Counted from the first letter of the stretch, positions 49,157-57,837 are shown. The stretch: 64,000 nt of DNA from Corynebacterium sp. 74A (GCF_008930665.1 NZ_PQMG01000003.1:62001-126000), one strand, 5' to 3'. The notes: generated from the sequence alone by a model not told the origin. Program-made: numbers and translations.

Positions 49157-50029
49157 CTAGTCGCCGACGCGAGCGAAGCGGGTGATGCTGGCGCGAGCGG
49201 TGATCTCCATGCGTTTGGGCAGCCCAGCCACGCGCTCGTTGAGTACATCCGGTTCGATGTGGCGTGCCGAGGGGCTCATGCCGATCTGGGCGGCGATAGA
49301 GGGCTGATCGAGGCTCATCCGGAACTCCACCAACTGCGGCGGCTGCACCGGGACGAGATACTCCGACATCTCCTCGATCAGGCGCTCGGTACTGCCCTGC
49401 TCTACATCGAGAATGCCGAGCGGCTCCCGCAGCTCACTCAGGTGTCCAGGTTCTGCGTTGAGCATCACTACGTTCCCGCCGGGTGCGAGCACACGGGCAC
49501 ATTCCGCGGCATTGTGCGGGGCGAAGATCAGGGTGAGGGCGTGGATGGAGCGATCGAGCAACGGCAGGCGCTCCAAAGCATCAGCGACCACGGCGCCGAC
49601 GCGCGAGTGGGCGTGGGTGAGCTTTTCCGCGGCGGGAATAGAGACGTCGATGCCCACGCCACGGGAATCATCCACCGCATCCAGCGTGTGCGACAAATAG
49701 TAACCCGTGCCGGCGCCGATCTCGCACAAGGCGGGGGCGATATCGTTGCCCACTCCCGCGTCTTCGAGGGCCTCGTGCACGCCTTGAGTCACGGCTTCCA
49801 CGAATGGTGCGTAGTGCCCCTGCGACAAAAAGGTTTCGCGATCTTCCACCATCTGGGCGTCATCGCCATCATGGGCTAGCCGGCCATTCACCGCGAGGGT
49901 GACAAAACCCTCGGCAGAGACCTCATAGCTTCGCCCTGTCGCCGACACGAGGCTGCGGTAGCCATCGTGGGACACCAGCGGGGTGCCGTCCACAGGGTCG
50001 GCGAGGAGGTCACTTACATCATCGAGCAC
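49157..50029 (-). CDS. RlmA-like rRNA methyltransferase
   Basis: 290 residues. Layout of 23S rRNA (guanine-N1) methyltransferase RlmA: a small N-terminal domain (about 1-45), then a Rossmann domain with ALCEIGAGTGYYLSHTL (SAM site, about 100) and GVGIDVSIPAAEKLTHA, then LTLIFAPHNAAECARVLAPG (motif region, about 170-190). The N-terminal domain normally binds zinc through CPxC and CxxGH; here these read DPVD and SATGR, so the finger is lost although the flanking SYEVSAEGFVTL is kept. Modification of the same guanine is likely but not proven. Confidence 0.78.
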   Translation of the reverse strand: MLDDVSDLLADPVDGTPLVSHDGYRSLVSATGRSYEVSAEGFVTLAVNGRLAHDGDDAQMVEDRETFLSQGHYAPFVEAVTQGVHEALEDAGVGNDIAPALCEIGAGTGYYLSHTLDAVDDSRGVGIDVSIPAAEKLTHAHSRVGAVVADALERLPLLDRSIHALTLIFAPHNAAECARVLAPGGNVVMLNAEPGHLSELREPLGILDVEQGSTERLIEEMSEYLVPVQPPQLVEFRMSLDQPSIAAQIGMSPSARHIEPDVLNERVAGLPKRMEITARASITRFARVGD

Positions 50030-50247
50030 AGCTACCGCCTATCTAGATCTTTGTTCGGTTCATGCGCCGCGCGGCATTGTCGCCGCGCATGATGGTTTCC
50101 GCAGTATAAGAGTGCAGACAAGGAATCCTCCTCGCTGCACTGGGCACACAACATTTTTGCCCATGGTACAACCAGGAGGAAGAGCACCCAAACTTCACCC
50201 GTGGCCGTGCCGAGCACAAGCGCTAGGGCGAAGAGGGAAGCAGGAGG

Positions 50248-50418
50248 CTAGGCCTCCGCGACGTCAAGAAGATGGTGGCCAAGCTCGGCTGCTTCATCCT
50301 TGCTCATCTCCACCACCAAGCGGCCGCCACCGTCAGCGGGAATCCGCACCACGATTTTCCGGTTTTCTTCGACAGCTTCCAATGGTCCATTCCCCGTGCG
50401 CGGTTTTTGAGCAGCCAC
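50248..50418 (-). CDS. DUF3117 small protein
   Basis: 56 residues, starting with GTG 50418, which has GGAAGG 6 nt upstream. The translation AAQKPRTGNGPLEAVEENRK then IVVRIPADGGGRLVVEMSKD and ending in LLDVAEA matches the DUF3117 family, conserved at this locus in mycobacteria (Rv1211) and corynebacteria. Function unknown; proteins of this family are abundant and cytoplasmic. It lies between the RlmA-like and gpgS genes. Confidence 0.92.
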   Translation of the reverse strand: MAAQKPRTGNGPLEAVEENRKIVVRIPADGGGRLVVEMSKDEAAELGHHLLDVAEA

Positions 50419-50540
50419 GATAAGCCTTCCACTATGACAAAAAATAGTTACAACTACCCATACATCCTACGCCGTGAAACGAGACCATGCGTTGCTTTTG
50501 TCCGGTGTACTCGGCCTTCACTGGCCCACAGTGGGCCAGC

Positions 50541-51356
50541 TCACGGTGTGCTGGGAGTGGTGGGAGTAGCGGCGACGGCGGCATCGACGCCGAGCGATTC
50601 CAGTGGCGGCCGGCTGACACAGGAGTCACGATCGAGCAGGACTCGGGCCACGCTATCGGCGGTATGGGCCAGCTCCTGCAGCGGACGGTGCTTGTGGCGT
50701 TTAACCCCTAGGTTCGCCTCGGCGATGGCGGCGGGGCCGAAGCGAGCTGCGATATCGAGCACGATCCCCATTTCCACACCGAAGTCAATGATGAAGGAGC
50801 AGGCGCGGGCACTGGAGCGACGCAAAGCATACTCCCCCGCCAAGGGCTGGGAGATGTGGCCAAGCTCGGGGTGCAGAATCCGCAACATCGGTTTGGCGGT
50901 GAGCTCCGTGACGCGGCCACCGCCGTGTGGATCCTCGCCGAATGGTCGCCGATAGGCGGCCTTGACGAGGTGGACCGAGGGATCGGTCAGGGGCGCTACC
51001 AAGCGCTGGACGAGATGCGGTGGCGGATTCTGTAAATCGGCGTCCACAAACACCACATAGTCGCCGCGGGCGGCGGCGAGGCCGCGCCAGAGGGCCTCGC
51101 CCTTGCCGGGGCGGAGCTCGATAGCGGGATGGATCTCGCGCCAGTTGAGCACCCGTGCTCCCGCGGCGGCGGCACGGGCAGCGGTGCGGTCTTGGGAGTC
51201 GGAGTCGATGACGATGATCTCTGTTGGATCATCCTGCTGCACGACCGCGATAACCTGGGCCACGGTGGACTCCTCGTTGAGGGCAGGAATCACCACCGAT
51301 ACGCTGGCGCCGCCGAGGTGCTCGGAACACGTAAGGGGCGGCGCAGACGGAGTCAT
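50541..51356 (-). CDS. gpgS: Glucosyl-3-phosphoglycerate synthase
   Basis: 271 residues from ATG 51356; an upstream ORF start at 51404 adds 16 basic residues. GT-A fold of family GT81: ASVSVVIPALNEESTVAQV (nucleotide-sugar site), YVVFVDADLQNPPPHLV (DxD, about 115-130), LVKAAYRRPFG and GGRVTEL. It transfers glucose from UDP-glucose to 3-phosphoglycerate, the first step towards methylglucose lipopolysaccharides in mycobacteria; in corynebacteria glucosylglycerate is a compatible-solute route. The C-terminus is Ala/Pro/Thr-rich. Confidence 0.92.
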   Translation of the reverse strand: MTPSAPPLTCSEHLGGASVSVVIPALNEESTVAQVIAVVQQDDPTEIIVIDSDSQDRTAARAAAAGARVLNWREIHPAIELRPGKGEALWRGLAAARGDYVVFVDADLQNPPPHLVQRLVAPLTDPSVHLVKAAYRRPFGEDPHGGGRVTELTAKPMLRILHPELGHISQPLAGEYALRRSSARACSFIIDFGVEMGIVLDIAARFGPAAIAEANLGVKRHKHRPLQELAHTADSVARVLLDRDSCVSRPPLESLGVDAAVAATPTTPSTP

Positions 51357-51427
51357 ATGTCTCGTTATATCAGGAGCGAGGCAGCAGCATCGATTCGCGC
51401 GCATCTATTCAGCGCGGGGCGCGCCGC

Positions 51428-52288
51428 CTAGATCAACCCTCGTTGCGCCCACACCGGCGCCATATCGCCGGAAATCGCGGCGACCATGCGGCAGACATCC
51501 ACGGTATCGCTGACTTGGTGGACCCGAAACGCCGCCACCCCGTGCGCTGCGGCATGCGCTGTGGCCGCGAGGGTGCCAGCCACCCGCTGCTCCACGGCAC
51601 GGCCAGTGGTCTCGCCCACAAAGTCCTTATTCGACAGCGCCATGAGCACCGGCCAGCCGGTAGCCACGACCTCATCGATGCGGCGCAAAAGCTCAAGTCC
51701 GTGATAGGTGTTCTTGCCGAAATCGTGGGTGGGATCAATCAGCACCTTATTCTCCGGCACTCCGCACGCCACGGCCCTTTCGGCGAGGGCACTGGTCTCG
51801 GCAATCACGGCGGCCACCACATCGTCATAGCGCACCCGGTGCGGGCGGGTACGCGGCTGCTGCCCGCCCGTATGGGAGCACACATAGCCCACCTGCTTCT
51901 CCCCAGCGAGCTCGACCAGCTCCGAATCCACCCCCGCCCACGTGTCATTAATCAGACTCGCGCCTGCCTCCACGGCGGCACGCGCCACCTCGGTGCGCCA
52001 GGTGTCCACCGAAATCGCTATCTCGGGGTGGCGCTCATGGGCGGCGGCAATGATCGGCACCACCCGGTCCACCTCTTCCGCAGCAGACACGAACTCGCCG
52101 GGCCCCGCCTTCACCCCGCCGATATCGAGAATCGTGGCTCCTTCGCGCACAACGCGGTCGATACGGGCGAGGGCGGCGGCGTCACTAAACGTGGCCCCTT
52201 TGTCATAGAAGGAGTCAGGGGTGCGATTGATGATCGCCATCACCGCCGGCAGCGGGCCGGGCCGAAACGCGGAAGACAAAGCGGGCAT
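51428..52288 (-). CDS. folP2: Dihydropteroate synthase-like FolP2
   Basis: 286 residues. TIM-barrel with the DHPS signatures MAIINRTPDSFYDKGATF (about 17-34) and ILDIGGVKAGPGE (about 52-64); note GGVKAGPGE in place of the GGESTRPG of true DHPS. Other conserved parts are SVDTWRTEVARAA and LIDPTHDFGKNT. The pattern fits the FolP2 paralogue of actinobacteria, for which DHPS activity has not been found in mycobacteria. It sits in the conserved gpgS-folP2-LOG order. Confidence 0.9.
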   Translation of the reverse strand: MPALSSAFRPGPLPAVMAIINRTPDSFYDKGATFSDAAALARIDRVVREGATILDIGGVKAGPGEFVSAAEEVDRVVPIIAAAHERHPEIAISVDTWRTEVARAAVEAGASLINDTWAGVDSELVELAGEKQVGYVCSHTGGQQPRTRPHRVRYDDVVAAVIAETSALAERAVACGVPENKVLIDPTHDFGKNTYHGLELLRRIDEVVATGWPVLMALSNKDFVGETTGRAVEQRVAGTLAATAHAAAHGVAAFRVHQVSDTVDVCRMVAAISGDMAPVWAQRGLI

Positions 52289-52327
52289 GAGGATCTCTCT
52301 CGTAGGTGCTTGGGACTACCCCATGGG

Positions 52328-53125
52328 CTAGGCCTGCGGCGCCGCGGGCGGCTCGGTCAAGCCAAACTCGCTGTGCACGCGGATGATGTGCTGCACGGCC
52401 TCGTCTATATCGTCGGTGATGATGAAGCGATCGACATCGTCCTCGTCAATAAAGCCCTCTTCGATCACCCGATCCAACATCCACTGTTTCAGCGGGGCCC
52501 AGAATTCGGTGCCGATGAGCACTATGGGATAGTTGGTGATCTTGCCCGTCTGGGTGAGCACGAGCGCCTCGAAGAGCTCATCCAAGGTGCCGAAGCCACC
52601 GGGCAGGCACACAAACGCCTGGGTGTATTTGAACAGCATGGTCTTGCGCACGAAGAAGTAGCGGAAGTTCAGGCCCAGATCCACCCACTCGTTGAGGTGC
52701 TGCTCATGCGGCAGCTCAATGCCCAAACCCACGCTCAGCCCGTCGGCATCGCTGCAGCCGCGGTTCGTGGCCTCCATCAGGCCCGGACCGCCGCCGGTGA
52801 TCACGGCATAACCGGCCTCGGCGAGCGTCGCGCCGAGCTGCCGGCCCAGTGCGTAATAGGGGTGATCGGGCGCGGTGCGGGCGGAGCCGAATACCGTCAC
52901 CGCCGGCGGCAACTCCGCCAACGCGCCGAAGCCCTCGACGAACTCGGACTGGATGCGCAACACCCGCCAAGGATCGGTGTGCAGCCAGTCGGCGGCGGCA
53001 GAGTGATCCAATAGCCGTTGATCGGTAGTGGACTCCTGCGGAGACTGCTGCCGCATCAATACCGGGCCGCGGAGGCCACGGCGGGGCGAGTCAGGGGTAG
53101 TGTCGCTGGTCATATGCTCATCCAT
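52328..53125 (-). CDS. LOG family (TIGR00730) Rossmann-fold protein
   Basis: 265 residues; the true start may be the ATG at 53113. Motifs PPAVTVFGSARTAPDHPYY (about 75-93), VITGGGPGLMEATNRGC (about 105-121) and CLPGGFGTLDELFEALV (PGGxGTxxE, about 172) are diagnostic. Such proteins hydrolyse nucleoside monophosphates, as in cytokinin activation (mycobacterial Rv1205). The role in corynebacteria is unsettled. Immediately before it, about 225 bp separate it from the dapD-like gene, with no dapE in between. Confidence 0.9.
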   Translation of the reverse strand: MDEHMTSDTTPDSPRRGLRGPVLMRQQSPQESTTDQRLLDHSAAADWLHTDPWRVLRIQSEFVEGFGALAELPPAVTVFGSARTAPDHPYYALGRQLGATLAEAGYAVITGGGPGLMEATNRGCSDADGLSVGLGIELPHEQHLNEWVDLGLNFRYFFVRKTMLFKYTQAFVCLPGGFGTLDELFEALVLTQTGKITNYPIVLIGTEFWAPLKQWMLDRVIEEGFIDEDDVDRFIITDDIDEAVQHIIRVHSEFGLTEPPAAPQA

Positions 53126-53359
53126 TCTTCGCTTGAGACGTCTGTTTTTAGCTGTTCACACTAGCGTTTCGCGCGGCCACAGCGTGGGAGTCCACCACGG
53201 GCACACGCAGTGCGCTGCCAAGGCTACCCCGCACCACCGCTGTGCGCAGGACGCGGCATTCTGCTTTCATTACACAGTGGCGATGGCGTCCTCAGTAACG
53301 CCGTGGGCCGAACCCTGCCCATACTTAAGCCGCGCCAAGCTGAAGGTAGGATGAGATTC

Positions 53360-54367
53360 ATGCTCACACATGGTGCCACTGCAGTGGGAATTGCAAATAT
53401 CGCGATGGATGGGACTGTTCTCGACACCTGGTATCCCCACCCCGAGCTGATTATGGACGCGGACTCGCACACGATGCCCTCGAGTTCCGGAACTAATCGC
53501 CTCGGCGCGCATCGACTGACCCCAAAAATGCTGTCGCTGGTGCGTATCGACGAAGACCGCATGGTGGAGCAGGTGGCGGTGTCCACCACCATCCGCGATC
53601 TCTCTCAGCCGCCTCTCGATGCCCACGATGTGTTCCTGCGTCTGCATCTGCTCTCGCACCGCATTGTCCGCCCCCATGAAATCAACATGGATCGCGTGCT
53701 CGATCTCCTCTCCACTGTGGTGTGGACCAATAAGGGGCCCTGCCTGCCCGATAATTTCGAGTTCGTGCGCACCTCCCTGCGTTCCCGCGGCCTCATCCAC
53801 GTCTATGGCGTCGATCGTCTGCCCCGCATGGTCGACTACGTGGTGCCCTCTGGGGTGCGCATCGCTGAGGCCGAGCGGGTCCGCCTCGGCGCCTATCTCG
53901 CCCCCGGCACCTCCGTGCTACGCGAGGGCTTCGTCTCCTTCAACTCCGGTTCGCTGGGGCCGACCAAAATCGAGGGGCGCATGTCCTCCGGCACGGTGAT
54001 CGGGGAAAACACCCGGGTCGGCTTAGCCGCCACCGTGATGGCTGGGCGCAGCGAAACCAATCCGCGGGTGCCCACCACCATCGGCGAGGACTGCATACTC
54101 GGAGTCAGCGCCGGCGTCATCGGGCTCGATCTGGGAGATCACTGCAGCATCGGCAATAACGTAGTGCTGGAGCCACACACCCCCGTGCTCTTCTTCGACG
54201 GTGCCCTCCCCCAGCCCGGCGCGTCCATGGAACACGGCCGGTGGGGCACTGCCGCGGACATGGCCGGTGAGCACAACTGGACGGTGCGCTGCGCGGCGAG
54301 CGCCGGCACCATCGTCGCCTCCCAGGCGCCGCAGCAGGCGACACCGGGCTATAACAGCTTTAGCTAA
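53360..54367 (+). CDS. DapD-like acyltransferase paralogue
   Basis: 335 residues from ATG 53360, with AGG 9 nt upstream; ATG 53351 has no RBS room. The N-terminal and left-handed beta-helix parts follow actinobacterial DapD closely (HEINMDRVLDLLSTVVWTNK, HVYGVDRLPRMVDYVVPSGV, KIEGRMSSG with the catalytic Glu). Later the family's MGTLSGGG loop reads MAGRSETN and the C-terminus is longer and Pro/Gln-rich. It resembles the second DapD-type gene downstream of aroP in C. glutamicum. Whether it succinylates tetrahydrodipicolinate is doubtful. Confidence 0.78.
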   Translation: MLTHGATAVGIANIAMDGTVLDTWYPHPELIMDADSHTMPSSSGTNRLGAHRLTPKMLSLVRIDEDRMVEQVAVSTTIRDLSQPPLDAHDVFLRLHLLSHRIVRPHEINMDRVLDLLSTVVWTNKGPCLPDNFEFVRTSLRSRGLIHVYGVDRLPRMVDYVVPSGVRIAEAERVRLGAYLAPGTSVLREGFVSFNSGSLGPTKIEGRMSSGTVIGENTRVGLAATVMAGRSETNPRVPTTIGEDCILGVSAGVIGLDLGDHCSIGNNVVLEPHTPVLFFDGALPQPGASMEHGRWGTAADMAGEHNWTVRCAASAGTIVASQAPQQATPGYNSFS

Positions 54368-54443
54368 GGGGTGTATTGGTCGCCGAAGGGGCAGCATCGC
54401 GCCAGCGTGCTACCCCTTATGTGATGGGGCGGCTGGCAGAAAA

Positions 54444-54459
54444 TGTACCGAGCGGTACA
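54444..54459. promoter_or_regulatory. Palindromic operator upstream of aroP
   Basis: TGTACCG-AG-CGGTACA is a perfect 7+7-bp palindrome. It lies in the -35/spacer region just ahead of a -10-like TAATAC (54465-54470). The shape is typical of TetR-family operators; no TetR gene is nearby. Confidence 0.55.
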
Positions 54460-54481
54460 GAGTGTAATACGCTAGCTAACC

Positions 54482-55855
54482 ATGACTACCGTGGACACAG
54501 CTGAGAATACACTCGGCTCAGGCTTAAAAACCCGCCACCTGACCATGATGGGGCTCGGCTCCGCCATTGGTGCGGGACTCTTCCTTGGCACCGGCGTGGG
54601 CATCAAGGCTGCCGGCCCGGCGGTGCTCTTGGCCTATATCGTGGCCGGCATCATCGTGGTATTTGTGATGCAGATGCTGGGCGAGCTATCTGCTGCCCGC
54701 CCGCGCTCCGGCTCCTTCTCCGAATATGCGGAAATGGCCTTCGGGCACTGGGCAGGCTTCACGCTCGGCTGGATGTATTGGTTCATGCTCACCATGGTGA
54801 TGGGCGCGGAGATGACCGGTGCGGCCGCCATCATGGGCTCGTGGTTCGGGGTGGCTCCCTGGATCCCGGCGCTCGTCTGCGTAGTATTCTTCGCCATCGT
54901 GAATCTGGCCGCTGTGCGCGGTTTCGGCGAGTTCGAGTTCTGGTTCGCCTTCATCAAGGTCGCCGTGATCATCTTCTTCCTTATCGTCGGCGTGCTCATG
55001 ATTATGGGCTGGCTGCCCGGCCACGAGGCGGTGGGCTTGACCAATTTCATCGACGCCGGCTTCGCCCCTAATGGCATCTCCGGTATCGCCGCTGGGCTGT
55101 TGGCTGTGGCCTTCGCCTTCGGCGGTATTGAGATCGTCACCATCGCCGCAGCAGAGTCCGAAAAGCCTCGCGAGTCCATTCGCGTGGCGGTGCGCTCGGT
55201 GATCTGGCGTATCTCCGTGTTCTACCTGGGCGCGGTACTGGTGATCACCTTCCTGCTGCCCTACTCCCGTATCGGCGGCGCCGATTCCGCGGCGGATTCT
55301 CCCTTCACCATCATTTTGGGCATGGCGAATATCCCCGGCACGGTGGGCTTCATGGAGGCCGTGATTGTGCTCGCACTGCTGTCGGCATTCAACGCCCAGA
55401 TCTACGCCACCTCGCGCTTCGTCTACTCTTTGGCGCAGCGCGGCTACGCGCCTCAGGTCTTCCGCTCGCTCAGCGGCACTAACCAGGTTCCCACGCTCGC
55501 GGTGATCCTCTCGGTGATCTTCGCTTTCGGTTCCGTGGCCCTGCAGTGGTGGAACCCTGCCGGGCTCTTGGAGTTCCTCTTCAACGCTGTCGGCGGCTGC
55601 CTCATCGTCATCTGGGGATTCATCGTCGCCAGCTATCTCAAGCTGCACCCGGAGATGGAGCGCAATAAGGAAATCTCGGTCCGCATGTGGGGCTATCCGT
55701 GGCTCGGCTGGGTCACCCTCGCCATGCTGGCAGGGCTGACCATTCTCATGCTTTTCGACGCCTCCTCCCGCCCCCAAGTCAGCTCCGTGACGGTACTGAC
55801 CCTGGCGCTTGTCGCCCTGTCCTTCCTCACGAAGCGTTCGGCGCGAAAGAAGTAA
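54482..55855 (+). CDS. aroP: AroP-like amino-acid permease (AAT family)
   Basis: 457 residues, 12 hydrophobic segments. The first helix MGLGSAIGAGLFLGTGVGIKAAGPAVLL and consensus SAARPRSGSFSEYAEMAFGHWAGF are typical of the amino-acid transporter (AAT) family within APC. FGGIEIVTIAAAESEKPRESI (about 205-225) is the conserved core loop. It resembles the aromatic amino-acid permease at the same locus in C. glutamicum, so uptake of Phe/Tyr/Trp is inferred. The start ATG follows a -10 box closely (leader about 5 nt). Its stop codon overlaps a dispersed intergenic motif. Confidence 0.88.
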   Translation: MTTVDTAENTLGSGLKTRHLTMMGLGSAIGAGLFLGTGVGIKAAGPAVLLAYIVAGIIVVFVMQMLGELSAARPRSGSFSEYAEMAFGHWAGFTLGWMYWFMLTMVMGAEMTGAAAIMGSWFGVAPWIPALVCVVFFAIVNLAAVRGFGEFEFWFAFIKVAVIIFFLIVGVLMIMGWLPGHEAVGLTNFIDAGFAPNGISGIAAGLLAVAFAFGGIEIVTIAAAESEKPRESIRVAVRSVIWRISVFYLGAVLVITFLLPYSRIGGADSAADSPFTIILGMANIPGTVGFMEAVIVLALLSAFNAQIYATSRFVYSLAQRGYAPQVFRSLSGTNQVPTLAVILSVIFAFGSVALQWWNPAGLLEFLFNAVGGCLIVIWGFIVASYLKLHPEMERNKEISVRMWGYPWLGWVTLAMLAGLTILMLFDASSRPQVSSVTVLTLALVALSFLTKRSARKK

Positions 55856-55870
55856 CTACGCAGCAGAGTG
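55853..55870 (+). repeat. ACTACGCAGCAGAG intergenic motif, copy 5
   Basis: TAACTACGCAGCAGAGTG: the TAA is the aroP stop codon, so the copy begins exactly at the gene end. Confidence 0.6.
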
Positions 55871-55904
55871 TGGGGACACAAGCCCTAGGCTGGCCTCCAC
55901 ACGC

Positions 55905-55949
55905 ACCACACCCCGAGACGCCTGATATGCAGGCTGCTCGGGGTGTGGT
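55905..55949. terminator. Hairpin between aroP and gtrA
   Basis: ACCACACCCCGAG (55905-55917) and CTCGGGGTGTGGT (55937-55949), a perfect 13-bp stem around a 19-nt loop. It separates convergent genes; no T-tract. Confidence 0.65.
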
Positions 55950-55985
55950 CTATCTGCTTAAGTTCGCGGAGATGCGGCGACCCAG

Positions 55986-56564
55986 CTAAACCGGGGCCTG
56001 CTCCAGTACGACCCGTGTTTTTCTGAAGGTCCACAGCTTATTCACCACGAAATTCACCGGCATGGCCACCGCCGTACCGGCTAGGGCCGCCCAGTAGAGC
56101 TTGGTGCGCAGCCCTGTGGAGCCATCGAAGATATCCGAGGGCAGAGCCACGGGCGATTCCGGGTTGATGAGCAAGGTGGACACTACCTGGGTGACTACCA
56201 GCGCCCCGAGCCCGGCGACGAGGAAGGGGATGAACTGCTTCAGCCAGGGAGGCCGGTGCGAGCTGCGGAAGGTCCACATCCGGTTGAGCTGGAAGTTCGA
56301 CATATTGGCCACCAGGAAGGCGATGGTCAAGATGATGTGGAACCAGCGGATGTGGAACTGGGTGTCTAGCAGGTTCATGGCGGCGTCTTCTTCGTGAATA
56401 CCGAAGCCGCCGTCGAGGATTTTCTTCACTACCACCACGGTGAGGAAGTTCACCACAACGCCGGAGGCGCCGACAATGCCAAACTTGAGGAATTGCCGGA
56501 AATTGCGGCGATAGCGTGAGGCCCCCGAACCGCTGCGCGGCTGGGCTACCTGGTGGTTAGTCAC
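55986..56564 (-). CDS. GtrA-family membrane protein
   Basis: 192 residues with four transmembrane helices (about 26-48, 70-92, 112-135, 157-178). Family signatures are KFGIVGASGVVVNFLTVVVV in the first helix, NFQLNRMWTFR after the second, and VNKLWTFRK after the fourth; the duplicated N-x(2)-WTFR marks GtrA. These proteins flip lipid-linked sugars or assist polysaccharide assembly. It lies alone between aroP and dapC. Confidence 0.9.
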   Translation of the reverse strand: MTNHQVAQPRSGSGASRYRRNFRQFLKFGIVGASGVVVNFLTVVVVKKILDGGFGIHEEDAAMNLLDTQFHIRWFHIILTIAFLVANMSNFQLNRMWTFRSSHRPPWLKQFIPFLVAGLGALVVTQVVSTLLINPESPVALPSDIFDGSTGLRTKLYWAALAGTAVAMPVNFVVNKLWTFRKTRVVLEQAPV

Positions 56565-56697
56565 TACTCTCTCCCCTAGCGAATGCCATGTTGAATGCGG
56601 CTAAGGCGGGTATCCACCCGCTGGTGTTCATCCAGAGTTTACCCGCTGCATGCCGCAGAATAGGAACCCTGAGTGGCCCCTAGGCGCGGGTTATGGC

Positions 56698-57837
56698 CTA
56701 GGCCGGCGCTCGGCCGAAGCCTCCCGCGAGGCGCCGTGCAGCCGCCTCGATCGCACTATCGCTGGCAGTGATAGATAAGCGCACATGGCTGCGGCATTGC
56801 TCGTTATCGCCATAGAAGGTGCCCGGCGCGGTGATAATTCCCAGATCCGCGAAGGCCTCCACGGTCTCTTGGGCGCTGCGCCCTTGAGTGACCCAGAAGT
56901 ACAACCCAGCATCGGAATAGTCCACCTGCAGCCCCGCGGCGTCGAGGGCGGCGCGCAGCGTCTCGCGGCGGCGGCGATAGACCTCGTACTGCTGCTGCTC
57001 ATGCTCCTCGCTGCTCAGCGCGCACACCATGGCGTGTTGCACCGCCCAAGGCAGCGATAGGCCACAGTGCTTGCGCACCTCGGCCACCTCGCCCAGCAGG
57101 CCGCTGTCGCCGAAGATGAAACCTGCTCGATAGGAGGCCATATTCGAAGTCTTCGACAGCGAATGAATCACGATGAGGTTCTCGAGGCTCTCCCCGCACA
57201 CCTCGGGGTGAGCGATGGAGCGGGCCCGCCCAGAATAGTCCAAGCCGAGATAGCACTCATCGGAGGCAATAATCGCCCCGGTCTCGCGCGCCCACGCCAC
57301 CAGTTCCGTGAGTTCGGCGGCGCTACGGACACGGCCGGTGGGATTAGATGGCGAGTTGATATAGACGAAGTCCGCATCGGAGGCGATGATATCCGCGACT
57401 TCTTCGGCCACCTCGACGCGCGCCCCACACAGCCGGGCGGCGATATCGTAGGTGGGATAGGCGATCGCCGGTACGGCGATGCGGTGGTCGGATCCGAGGC
57501 CCAGCAGCCACGGTAGCTGGGCGATGAGTTCTTTGGTGCCAACCACGGGCACAATCGCGGCCGCGGGAACGGGCTGTATCCCATAACGGCGGTGCAGTGA
57601 CTGCGAGATGGCGTCGATAAGCGCCGGAGTGCCCAGAGTCGGCGGATAGCCGGGATGGGTGGCGTGGGCGCGCAGGGACTCGGCGATGGGCTCGGCCACG
57701 GGATCGACCGGCGAGCCCACTGTCAGGTCGATGGCTCCCTCGGGGTGGGCGTGGGCGCGCTCGCTAATGGGCCCGAGGCTATCCCACGGGAAGGCGGGAA
57801 GGCGGCGGGCCAAGGGCTGGCGGGAACGCGCGGTCAC
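56698..57837 (-). CDS. dapC: Succinyldiaminopimelate aminotransferase
   Basis: 379 residues, fold-type I PLP enzyme. Signatures: YPPTLGTPALIDAISQSL (about 48-65), PSNPTGRVRSAAELTE (about 158-175), ECYLGLD, and SLSKTSNMASYRAGF with PLP Lys (about 226). It should transaminate N-succinyl-2-amino-6-oxopimelate in lysine/DAP synthesis, though aminotransferase specificity is hard to read. It ends the tight minus-strand run lpqW-mshB-orf-fdxC-dapC; the next gene upstream, fdxC, is 21 bp away. Confidence 0.88.
   Translation of the reverse strand: MTARSRQPLARRLPAFPWDSLGPISERAHAHPEGAIDLTVGSPVDPVAEPIAESLRAHATHPGYPPTLGTPALIDAISQSLHRRYGIQPVPAAAIVPVVGTKELIAQLPWLLGLGSDHRIAVPAIAYPTYDIAARLCGARVEVAEEVADIIASDADFVYINSPSNPTGRVRSAAELTELVAWARETGAIIASDECYLGLDYSGRARSIAHPEVCGESLENLIVIHSLSKTSNMASYRAGFIFGDSGLLGEVAEVRKHCGLSLPWAVQHAMVCALSSEEHEQQQYEVYRRRRETLRAALDAAGLQVDYSDAGLYFWVTQGRSAQETVEAFADLGIITAPGTFYGDNEQCRSHVRLSITASDSAIEAAARRLAGGFGRAPA
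57610..57622 (-). repeat. GCTTATCGACGCC dispersed motif, copy 8
   Basis: Exact copy inside dapC on the coding strand, encoding the LIDA of ALIDAISQS. Confidence 0.75.

Noticed and set aside
50032-50217. 61-codon minus-strand frame with several cysteines
   Set aside because: No RBS, no family resemblance, and it covers the presumed promoter of the RlmA-like gene; conserved DUF3117 is the only small gene I trust here.
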